Of a DNA stretch of 49,712 nucleotides, positions 35,692 through 42,824 are shown in pieces. The notes under the pieces are model-generated. The model ran no database searches, was not told the origin of the DNA, and saw nothing but the letters and a program-made list of their open reading frames with translations. Positions within the stretch are counted from its first letter, which is position 1; every line of letters begins with the position of its first letter. The stretch lies in the NCBI GenBank assembly GCA_022824805.1, contig JAJDZE010000108.1, forward strand, positions 1 to 49,712. The letters are read 5' to 3'. A program made the translations under genes and the position numbers. The DNA comes from Acidimicrobiia bacterium (GTDB lineage: Bacteria; Actinomycetota; Acidimicrobiia; Acidimicrobiales; Poriferisodalaceae).

Positions 35692-36546
35692 TCAGTCGGC
35701 GGCGGCGAATCCCGGCAAGGTCGCAAGCCAGTCGGCAACGGCGCGGGGATCTTCGACCATCGCGTTGTGACCGAGTCCATCGAAGACATGCGGCGTCGTG
35801 ACGCTGGCGGTCAACGGGTTCGCTGAGGCTGACGCTGCCAGATCACGGTGATGCTCCGGTGTGACCACCGGGTCGCGCCCGCCGAGCGCCATGACGACAT
35901 GGCACTTCGCTGCGGAGAGAAGACCGGTCACATCGGGCGGCCCGACTCCAACGGTCGCCGGGTCTTGAGCGACGCACCAGTCGGCCGCTGAGCCGGGCGA
36001 GCGCTGGTGCGTCGGCTCGTCGTCGGCGCCGAGGCGACGTTCGCTGCCGGCGCGCATCACGCCGGTTTCGACGGCCATCTCGATGCGCTCATCGTGGGTC
36101 TCGATCACCCGGAGCAGGCCCGCCAGCTTCATGAACCACTCGACGGCATCGGCGCGCTCGGGGAACTCTCGGGGCGGCCGGCTGGCGAGTTCGGCGATGG
36201 GGCCGATCTCTTCTGCCGACCACCGCAGCTTGACGCCGATGGTGACGGCGACCAGGGGCGGCGGTCCGAACCATCCGCTGGCGAGCGCCAGGCCGACGAC
36301 ACCTCCCATCGAATGACCGGCAACGATGTACGGCGTGCCCCTGTGGTCACGATGCAGCGCCTCGGCCACGTCGGCCGCCATGGCGCCAAAGGTGTAGGGC
36401 TCGTGCCATGGCGCCTCGCCGTGCCCGCGTATGTCGGGGGCCAACACCGTCGTGCCGTCTGCGCGCCGCAGTCTGGCCACGCCGTCCCACACGTGGCGGT
36501 TGGCGCCGAGCCCGTGCAGCAGCACCAGCACCGGCTGCTCAGCCAT
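35692..36546 (-). CDS. Alpha/beta-hydrolase
   Basis: A 284-residue alpha/beta hydrolase. VLVLLHGLGANRHVWD carries the oxyanion HG pair, IRGHGEAPW follows, VAGHSMGG holds the nucleophile Ser, GGRDPVVTPEH the acid Asp and DGLGHNAMVEDP the catalytic His. The substrate could be an ester, epoxide or C-C bond of a ring-cleavage product; nothing decides it. The gene lies 69 nt downstream of the enoyl-CoA hydratase on the same strand and is convergent with the preceding SDR. Confidence 0.88.
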   Translation of the reverse strand: MAEQPVLVLLHGLGANRHVWDGVARLRRADGTTVLAPDIRGHGEAPWHEPYTFGAMAADVAEALHRDHRGTPYIVAGHSMGGVVGLALASGWFGPPPLVAVTIGVKLRWSAEEIGPIAELASRPPREFPERADAVEWFMKLAGLLRVIETHDERIEMAVETGVMRAGSERRLGADDEPTHQRSPGSAADWCVAQDPATVGVGPPDVTGLLSAAKCHVVMALGGRDPVVTPEHHRDLAASASANPLTASVTTPHVFDGLGHNAMVEDPRAVADWLATLPGFAAAD

Positions 36547-36615
36547 CGCCGCGCCCGGCCTGCGGTCGGCTCTGCCTGGGGCGGCTGCGGGCAGTGCTCT
36601 GCCCGTCTTGCGCGC

Positions 36616-37590
36616 TCATCGGGGTCGCTCGCCGTAGTCGCTGTGGGGTGCGTCACGCTCGGCGATCACTTGGCGGAAGCCCTTCGTCTCGAAGTCTTCC
36701 ACCCAGCGGTAGGCCTCTTCGGTGTGGCGGGTCACGCCGTCGAAGAACGTGCCGAGCAACTGGCTGGTGCGCAGTCCCATGTTCTCGAAGGCCTGGTTGA
36801 CGAGCAGCTTGTTGAGCGCGAGCTGGTTGGCGGGAATGTGCGCCAGCCGCCGGGCGAACGCCTCGACCCGCTCGCCCAGTTCCTCGGGCGGGTGCACGTA
36901 GGCGACGAGACCGATGCGGTGGGCGGTCTGCGCGTCGATGGCATCGCCCGACAGCAGGAACTGCTTGGCGTGCTCGAGGCCCAGCCGGTACACCCACATC
37001 ATCGTGGTGGGCGTGCCGTAGATGCGCGACGGGGCGTAGCCGATGTGGGCGTCGTCGGCCATGAACAGCAGGTCGCAGCACAGGATCATGTCGGTGGCCC
37101 CGCCGATCGCCCAACCGTGGATCTGGCCCAGCACCGGCTTGGGGCATTCCCAGATCTTCATGAACCGCTTGACGTTGTGGCCCATGAACTGCCAGTCGCG
37201 CACCGGATCCCATGCGCCTTCACGAGGCTTGGGGCCTGGGGCGCCGTAGGGGCTGCCCCACGAGTCGTACATCTCGTCGTGCGTGCCGCCGCTCGAGGTC
37301 TGCCCCGACGCCGTCTGGGTTCCCCCGCCTGGATTCAGGTCGTAGCCGGCCGTGAGCGTGGGGCCGTTGCCGCGGATCACGATCGAGCGGATGTTGCGGG
37401 ACGCTGTCGCCCGGTCGATGCCGTCCGCCACCCCGGCGATGACGCTCTCGGTGAGGGTGTTCATGCGTTCGGGCCGGTTCAGCGTGATGAAGGCGACCGT
37501 GTCGACCTCGTCGTAGAGCACCACCGGCTCGGGCTCGCTGGTTCCGTGGGCGCCCCCGGCTGTTCCAACGTCTCCCATGTCGGAGTTCAT
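36616..37590 (-). CDS. Enoyl-CoA hydratase/isomerase family protein
   Basis: A crotonase-fold protein of about 324 residues. It shows VAFITLNRPERMNTLT, IVIRGNGPTLTAGYDLNPGG (oxyanion-hole region), VLGQIHGWAIGGATDMILCCDLLF (second oxyanion motif) and IGYAPSRIYGTPTT. A loop of about 40 residues after the first oxyanion motif (GGGTQTASGQTSSGG) is longer than usual and Gly/Ser/Thr-rich. The start at 37590 is chosen because everything before it in the frame is low-complexity; 37578 is another candidate. It probably forms an operon with the alpha/beta hydrolase. Confidence 0.87.
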   Translation of the reverse strand: MNSDMGDVGTAGGAHGTSEPEPVVLYDEVDTVAFITLNRPERMNTLTESVIAGVADGIDRATASRNIRSIVIRGNGPTLTAGYDLNPGGGTQTASGQTSSGGTHDEMYDSWGSPYGAPGPKPREGAWDPVRDWQFMGHNVKRFMKIWECPKPVLGQIHGWAIGGATDMILCCDLLFMADDAHIGYAPSRIYGTPTTMMWVYRLGLEHAKQFLLSGDAIDAQTAHRIGLVAYVHPPEELGERVEAFARRLAHIPANQLALNKLLVNQAFENMGLRTSQLLGTFFDGVTRHTEEAYRWVEDFETKGFRQVIAERDAPHSDYGERPR

Positions 37591-37936
37591 AGCGCGGACG
37601 CTAGCTGCCATCGCGTTCGGGAGAACCCGCACGGCACCCGCCCGCCCGCCGGCTGGTGGCACAGGGGCCAGCGCAGCAACCGCTTGCTGGGCGGCACTGG
37701 CAGCACTGCTCTGAGCGTGACCTACCTGCACCACTCTGGCACCCGCGAACCGAAGACCTGCCGCCTCACGCTGCTGATCGCGCACGCCGCGCACCTTCTC
37801 GACGTTCTGCAACGACGCCCACGGAATCGAGCCTGAGCGCGGAACGCTGTCGACAGAGGCAAGGCCGAACTCCCGAGCGTTTCAGGTCGCCTCGTAGTTG
37901 ACCCGCATTGGCGGGGACACAGCCTCGCCTCGCCGA
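37591..37936. other. Intergenic region without a recognisable gene
   Basis: 346 nt between the enoyl-CoA hydratase start and the stop of the nearest coiled-coil gene. Frames that read through it have no family resemblance and no ribosome site. I see no RNA gene. Confidence 0.5.
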
Positions 37937-38476
37937 TCAGGCGCCGTTCTGGATCAGCGCTTCGAGGCGGGCCAGGCGCTCGGTGTGATCGAGCAGCACC
38001 GCACCGACCTCGGTCCGGAAGTCATGCAGCTCGGTCCGCAGCGACCCGATCTCGGCTCGCATCTCGGCTCGCAGACTAGTCTCCAATGAGCTCATCTCGG
38101 CTCGCAAACCGGTTTCCACCGATCCGATCTCGGCTCGCATCTCGGCTCGTAAGCCGGTTTCCACCGATCGGATCTCCTCTCGCAGTTCGGTCCGTACGGA
38201 GATGATGTCGGCGCGGAGCGTGTTGAACGCCGTGACGGCTGCCAGTGTCATGGACGCGATCAGCGCGGCGATGATCGTGACAGCCGCCGTCAGGCCGAAG
38301 GAAGCCCGGCGCTGACTGGCGCGCGAACCGGATATCGGCGGCGGTTGGGTGCTGCCAGCGCCGCCGTCGCGCCCGCCCGTCGACATTCGCGATTCGGCCG
38401 CGCTGTCGGGGCTGTCTGTCTGGCTGGCCGTGTCTGTTGCAGTGGGCTGCTCCGGCACAGTCTGAATGGTAGCCAT
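37937..38476 (-). CDS. Membrane coiled-coil protein, tandem copy 1
   Basis: A 179-residue protein, last of three tandem paralogues. The N-terminus begins MATIQTVPEQ and is Thr/Ser/Pro/Asp-rich and probably disordered. One membrane helix follows (VTIIAALIASMTLAAVTAF, about residues 65-83). The rest is a long coiled coil built of repeated GLRAEMRAEIGS and RTELREEIRS units, ending LLDHTERLARLEALIQ. The number of coiled-coil units differs between the copies, so the region is probably recombination-prone. A GGGAG site precedes the ATG. Function unknown. Confidence 0.75.
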   Translation of the reverse strand: MATIQTVPEQPTATDTASQTDSPDSAAESRMSTGGRDGGAGSTQPPPISGSRASQRRASFGLTAAVTIIAALIASMTLAAVTAFNTLRADIISVRTELREEIRSVETGLRAEMRAEIGSVETGLRAEMSSLETSLRAEMRAEIGSLRTELHDFRTEVGAVLLDHTERLARLEALIQNGA

Positions 38477-38511
38477 GCGTTCTCCCGTCGCTCGTCTCGC
38501 GATGCACCGTG

Positions 38512-38560
38512 AACATAGGGCCGCTGGTTCGACATGTTCAAATGGTTTTCGAGGTATCTC
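38512..38560 (-). promoter_or_regulatory. Promoter of coiled-coil copy 1
   Basis: On the minus strand: GAGATACCTC, CGAAAACCATTTGAAC (-35 TTGAAC at 38536-38541), an 18-nt spacer, and -10 TATGTT at 38512-38517, 35 nt before the ATG. It is the same layout as at the other copies. Confidence 0.6.
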
Positions 38561-38603
38561 GTGCGCTGCACGCATTGAATCGCCGCGGCGGCGCCGGCGG
38601 TGC

Positions 38604-39119
38604 TCAGGACTGCTGGCGCGAGCCGATGGTGCCGTTCAGGAGCAGGGCTTCGATGCGCGCCAGACGTTCGGCATGATCGAGCAGCACCGCGCCGACTTCG
38701 GTTCGGAAGTCATGCAGTTCGGTCCGCAGCGACCCGATCTCGGCTCGCATCTCGGCTCGCAAACCGGTGTCCACCGATCCGATCTCGTCTCGTAGCTCGG
38801 TTCGCACCGCTGCGATCTCGTCTCGCAGTTCGGTCCGCACGGAGATGATGTCGGAGCGGAGCGTGTTGAACGCTGTGACGGCTGCCAGTGTCATGGACGC
38901 GATCAGCGCGGCGATGATCGTGACAGCCGCCGTCGGGCCGAAGAAAGCCCGGCGTCGACTGGCGCGCGAACCGGATATCGGTGCCGGTTGCGTGCTGTCG
39001 GCGCCGCCGTCGCGTTCGCCCGTCGCCACTCGGGATTCGGCCGCACGATCAGGGCTGTCTGTCTGGCTGGCCGTGTCTGTTGCAGCGGGCTGCTCCGGCA
39101 CGGTCTGAATGGTAGCCAT
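38604..39119 (-). CDS. Membrane coiled-coil protein, tandem copy 2
   Basis: A 171-residue paralogue with the same order: disordered N-terminus (MATIQTVPEQPAATDTASQ), membrane helix VTIIAALIASMTLAAVTAF, and coiled coil (RTELRDEIAAVRTELRDEIGS). It ends LLDHAERLARIEALLLNG. The membrane helix and the last 45 residues are nearly identical in all three copies, while the number of middle repeats varies. The nucleotide sequence upstream is also conserved, so each copy was duplicated with its own promoter. Function unknown. Confidence 0.75.
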   Translation of the reverse strand: MATIQTVPEQPAATDTASQTDSPDRAAESRVATGERDGGADSTQPAPISGSRASRRRAFFGPTAAVTIIAALIASMTLAAVTAFNTLRSDIISVRTELRDEIAAVRTELRDEIGSVDTGLRAEMRAEIGSLRTELHDFRTEVGAVLLDHAERLARIEALLLNGTIGSRQQS

Positions 39120-39154
39120 GCGTTCTCCCGCCGCTCGTCTCGCGATGCGTCCCG

Positions 39155-39203
39155 AACGTACAGTCAGCGGTTCGGTGCACCCAAATGATTTTCGAGATAT
39201 CTC
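39155..39203 (-). promoter_or_regulatory. Promoter of coiled-coil copy 2
   Basis: On the minus strand: the perfect palindrome GAGATATCTC (39194-39203), GAAAATCATTTGGGT (-35 TTGGGT), an 18-nt spacer and -10 TACGTT at 39155-39160, 35 nt before the ATG. Confidence 0.6.
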
Positions 39204-39246
39204 GCACGCTGCACGCCTCGAATCGCCGCGGCAGCGCTGCCGGTGC

Positions 39247-39819
39247 TCAGGACTGGTGGCTCGAGTCGGTGGTGCCGTTGAGGAGCATGGCTTCGATGCG
39301 CGCGAGACGTTCGGCATGATCGAGTAGCACCGTGCCGACCTCGGTTCGGAAGTCATGCAGTTCGGTCCGCAGAGACCCGATCTCGGCTCGCAAACCGGTT
39401 TCCACCGATCCGATCTCGTCCCGCAGTTCGGTCCGCAGAGACCCGATCTCGGCTCGCATCTCGGCTCGCAAACCGGTGTCCACCGACCTGATCTCGTCTC
39501 GTACCGATGCGAACTCGTCTCGCATCTCGGTCCGTATGGAGATGATGTCGGAGCGGAGCGTGTTGAACGCCGTGACCGCAGCGAGCGTCATGGACGCGAT
39601 CAGCGCGGCGATGATCGTGATCGCTGCCGTCTGGCCGAGGAAGGGCCTGCGCCGAGGCGTGCGATCGTCGGCTGTTCGCGCCGGCGGCTGTCTGCTGCCC
39701 GCGCCGCCGTCGCGCTCCCCGACTGGCACCAAGGACTCGGCTCTGCTGTCTGGACCCTCTGTGCCGTCGACAGCGTCCGTGGCTGTGGACTGCTCCTCCA
39801 CAGTCTGAATGGTAGCCAT
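39247..39819 (-). CDS. Membrane coiled-coil protein, tandem copy 3
   Basis: A 190-residue paralogue, first of the three in transcription order and the longest. It begins MATIQTVEEQSTATDAVDG, has the membrane helix ITIIAALIASMTLAAVTAF at about residues 68-86 and then the coiled coil (RTEMRDEFASVRDEIRSVDT, with added GLRAEMRAEIGSLRTELRDE units). It ends LLDHAERLARIEAMLLNG. It is divergent from the CRISPR-Cas operon, with 360 nt between the two starts. A role in the CRISPR system is possible only by position. Confidence 0.75.
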   Translation of the reverse strand: MATIQTVEEQSTATDAVDGTEGPDSRAESLVPVGERDGGAGSRQPPARTADDRTPRRRPFLGQTAAITIIAALIASMTLAAVTAFNTLRSDIISIRTEMRDEFASVRDEIRSVDTGLRAEMRAEIGSLRTELRDEIGSVETGLRAEIGSLRTELHDFRTEVGTVLLDHAERLARIEAMLLNGTTDSSHQS

Positions 39820-39854
39820 GCGTTCTCCCGCCGCTCGGCACGCGATGCACAGCG

Positions 39855-39903
39855 AATGTACGACTACCGATCCAGCACATTCAAATGATTTTCAAGCTAT
39901 CTC
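39855..39903 (-). promoter_or_regulatory. Promoter of coiled-coil copy 3
   Basis: On the minus strand: GAGATAGCTT, GAAAATCATTTGAAT (-35 TTGAAT at 39879-39884), an 18-nt spacer and -10 TACATT at 39855-39860, 35 nt before the ATG. Confidence 0.6.
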
Positions 39904-40179
39904 GCGCTCCCAGCGTGAACGGGCTCGCCGTGGTAATCGCCGCTGGTCATGGCAGACACTCTGGGCGTCGCCTCGTGCCGCCATCCGACCACTCGGTCCG
40001 CTGCCTGTGCCGCGAACGGACAAGGTACGAATACGCGCATGCGCTGGTTAGCGATGGCGCGTGTGACTGCCCATTCGCAACATCGAGCGCTCAACGACCT
40101 GAACCTGTCCAGTGCGTTTGGCCAACTTCGCAGAACGCGAAGCATCTGGGGCGACTCCGTCGCGCAAGGATCACCATTC
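39904..40179. other. Region upstream of the cas operon
   Basis: The space between the divergent promoter of the coiled-coil gene and csb1. The csb1 frame is open back to 39949, but that part has no resemblance to csb1. An AAGGA ribosome site at 40166-40170 marks the true start. The cas promoter must lie here, but no convincing boxes were found. Confidence 0.45.
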
Positions 40180-41406
40180 ATGTCACAGCCCCGCGCGAAG
40201 ATCGGTGGCGTGACTGAACTGCTTGAACTGGACCGGATTCTGCGAGGCTGCGCCGACGAGTCGTTCGATGACGGCTTGCTCTTGGAATCCGAACTAGAGC
40301 CTGTCGCTGGGCCAGGAGCACCCGTGAAGCCGGCGGTCTACGAAGGCGGCCGGTACCAGCGTGATCGACGCTGGGCCTCGTCCGATGACGCCGATCCGCA
40401 GGATGTCATCGTGATCGACAACGTGCCCTCGCAAGCCAATCGGCATGAGGAGCAACTGCGGCGTGCCCGTCAGTCATGCGGGTTGCCCGAGCTTGTCCTT
40501 GACCTTGCGGAAATGGGTCAGTTGCCTGCGCACTTGCCCCGTCAGTTGTCGAGCTTCCAGTTTCCCCATCGCAATGCCGATGCATATCTCCGCGACGCTG
40601 AGCTTGACGGGCTTCCGTTTCCGAAGACGGAAATGGGTGCGGCCATCCTCGCTGCGACTCCATGGACGTCCGGGCCGCTCGTCGCATGGTTTCCGCAGGC
40701 GCTGCTGTATGGCTTCTGGCAGTCGCACTTGGGCAAGAAGCGCCAGCAAACCAAGCACGCCCGGGCCTGGGTGTCCGAGATTGTCGGCTGGCAACCCGCC
40801 GCTCATTCCACCAAGACGCTCGGCCTGAAAGGCGACCCGTTGAATCTCAGCGTCGACGAAAACGCGGTATTCGACTCGAATGATCAGGCTGGCTGGCGTC
40901 TTGGCGAGAAGGCCGAGAAGGGCCAGGACCGCAAAAAGCTGTCAGAACTGGGGCATGGTCAGGTGCCGTTCATGGCTGAAGACGATGCCGCGCCGGCGGG
41001 CGTTTCATTCCGTCGAATCACTCAACGCGCATCGCTGTCATTTGCACAGCTGAGACGGGTCTATGTCGGTGAGCAGACGTCGGAGGTAGATGCTGCTGCA
41101 CGTGCGCTGGTCGTGACCCTGGGGCTGCACGCGCACACGATGGCTTTCGGGCGTGGCTTCGCGCTGCGATCGGGAGCTGAGCTGCGGCCCGCATCGACGT
41201 CGGTGACCTGGTTGGGAGCGGCCGGCGACGAACCCGTTGAGATCACTGGCGCTCGCCATACAGCGGCGCTGTTGGAGTCTGCCAAGGAAGCGGCCCGGGT
41301 CGCTGGTGTTCCTCTTGACGGATGGGATAGTGCGCCGGTTGTCATGCGGGGCGGCGAGTCGTTGCGCTCGGCGATAGCCAAGACTTGGCCTGCCTTGGAC
41401 GACTGA
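40180..41406 (+). CDS. csb1: Type I-G CRISPR protein Csb1 (Cas7-like backbone)
   Basis: A 408-residue Csb1/GSU0053-type protein, the Cas7 equivalent that forms the crRNA-bound backbone of the type I-G (former I-U) interference complex. The opening TELLELDRILRGCADE, the PAVYEGGRYQRDRRW block and the later LVAWFPQALLYGFWQSHLG and FRRITQRASLSFAQLRR fit this family. The start at 40180 is chosen from the AAGGA site 9 nt upstream and the family-like N-terminus. Its TGA overlaps the csb2 ATG by one base, the first of a chain of coupled cas genes. Confidence 0.85.
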   Translation: MSQPRAKIGGVTELLELDRILRGCADESFDDGLLLESELEPVAGPGAPVKPAVYEGGRYQRDRRWASSDDADPQDVIVIDNVPSQANRHEEQLRRARQSCGLPELVLDLAEMGQLPAHLPRQLSSFQFPHRNADAYLRDAELDGLPFPKTEMGAAILAATPWTSGPLVAWFPQALLYGFWQSHLGKKRQQTKHARAWVSEIVGWQPAAHSTKTLGLKGDPLNLSVDENAVFDSNDQAGWRLGEKAEKGQDRKKLSELGHGQVPFMAEDDAAPAGVSFRRITQRASLSFAQLRRVYVGEQTSEVDAAARALVVTLGLHAHTMAFGRGFALRSGAELRPASTSVTWLGAAGDEPVEITGARHTAALLESAKEAARVAGVPLDGWDSAPVVMRGGESLRSAIAKTWPALDD

Positions 41407-42824
41407 TGCTGGTAGCGACTGTCGAGTTCCTGCTGGGCACGTACCGAGCCGACCCCGACGGCACGGCGCACACGGGGCGGCTCGAACACGGCGAATGGCC
41501 GCCTGCGCCGTCACGGCTGTTCGATGCGCTCGTCGCTGCCGATGGCACACGCGATCGCTGCCGGCACACCGACGGCACGGAGCTTGAGTTCCTCGAGCGT
41601 GCCGGCGCGCCTTCCATTGACGCGACGCCGGTTCGCGCAGATCAGCATCAACCGCTTGAGCCGCGGTTTGTCGTCATGCAAGCGGGGAAGTCAACCTCGA
41701 GCCAACAACAGGAGTACATCGCACGTAGCGCGGCATTGGTGCGACCCGGTGTGCGCGTAGCTCCTCGTTCGCCGGTAGTGCGGTACATGTGGCCGGTCGA
41801 AGTAAGCGACGGCAATCTGCGTGCATTGCAGCTACGTGCTGCGCGAGTCGCGTACTTGGGCTGCGCTGACTCCCCCGTACGTGTGCGATTCGACTTGGCA
41901 TCAGACGATGGTGAGGCAGCAAGTGGCGATGTGTACGTGCCAGACAGCGATGGTGATGTCTCGATCGGCGTTCCCCAGCCCGGCCGTCTTCGCATGCTCG
42001 ATGCAGCGTTCGACGACTGGACGGAACACGGTGCGTCGGCTGGTCGCAGTCAGTTTCCGGCGCTGCTGAGCAAGGTTCGGTATCGCTCGCCCCACGGCCC
42101 GGCTCGGCCGACGAACGCTGGTCGGAGTGTCGCCTCGCTGATCTTGCGACCGGCGGTGTCAGGCCGGCGTGTCTCGGTGGTGACCGCAGCGTTCAAGTCT
42201 GCGGTTCTTGATCGGCATCAGCGGCTGCATGGCGAGCCGCCGCCCGTCCTGCACGGGCACGGCTACGGGTCAACGGGTTATGACCTAGCCCGATTCCTTG
42301 CGTTGCCTGATGTGGGGCACGCTCATGCGAGTGGTCGGATTCATGGGGTTGCGCTGTGGTTGCCGCCCGATGTCGACAGCTCAGTCGCCGGCCAGATTCG
42401 TGAAGTCGTGCAGTCGATCCCAGAGCTGGCCGGTCAGGGCTTTCGCTGCCAGACCGAAGTGTGGGATCGTCAGGAACGTCCGAGGGCGGCCGATCCGGGA
42501 CGCTGGATCGGGCCGTCTCGCTGGTGGGCGACGGTGTTCCCTGCGGTCGTTGAACGTCACGTTCCGGTCTCGCTTGGCGAGATTTGCAGGTGGTGTGAGC
42601 ATGCGGGTGCCCCCGAGCCGATTGCGATCCGGCACTCGCGCTCGCCGTTGGTGCATGGAGGGGTTGCCTTGGCGCCTTTCGAGGTACACCGGCCAAATCG
42701 TCCGGGTCGGCCCTTTTGCCACGTCGAGCTTGTCTTTGCTGAGCCTGTTGTCGGCCCCATCGTGATCGGGTCTGGGCGCCAGCGCGGCCTCGGTCTGTGC
42801 GTGCCTGTTAATGAGGGCTCATGA
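41406..42824 (+). CDS. csb2: Type I-G CRISPR protein Csb2 (Cas5-Cas6 fusion, GSU0054 family)
   Basis: A 472-residue protein of the Csb2/GSU0054 family, in which a Cas5-like N-terminus (TVEFLLGTYRADPDG...GEWPPAPSRLFDALVAA) is joined to a Cas6-like C-terminus. The C-terminal Gly-rich loop SGRQRGLGLC is typical of Cas6-type RNases. In type I-G this protein processes the pre-crRNA and holds the 5' handle, which explains why no separate cas6 gene exists here. It overlaps csb1 by one base and cas3 by four (ATGA). Confidence 0.84.
   Translation: MLVATVEFLLGTYRADPDGTAHTGRLEHGEWPPAPSRLFDALVAADGTRDRCRHTDGTELEFLERAGAPSIDATPVRADQHQPLEPRFVVMQAGKSTSSQQQEYIARSAALVRPGVRVAPRSPVVRYMWPVEVSDGNLRALQLRAARVAYLGCADSPVRVRFDLASDDGEAASGDVYVPDSDGDVSIGVPQPGRLRMLDAAFDDWTEHGASAGRSQFPALLSKVRYRSPHGPARPTNAGRSVASLILRPAVSGRRVSVVTAAFKSAVLDRHQRLHGEPPPVLHGHGYGSTGYDLARFLALPDVGHAHASGRIHGVALWLPPDVDSSVAGQIREVVQSIPELAGQGFRCQTEVWDRQERPRAADPGRWIGPSRWWATVFPAVVERHVPVSLGEICRWCEHAGAPEPIAIRHSRSPLVHGGVALAPFEVHRPNRPGRPFCHVELVFAEPVVGPIVIGSGRQRGLGLCVPVNEGS

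Noticed and set aside
39949-40179. Upstream extension of csb1 by 77 codons
   Set aside because: No family resemblance; the ATG at 40180 has a proper AAGGA site.
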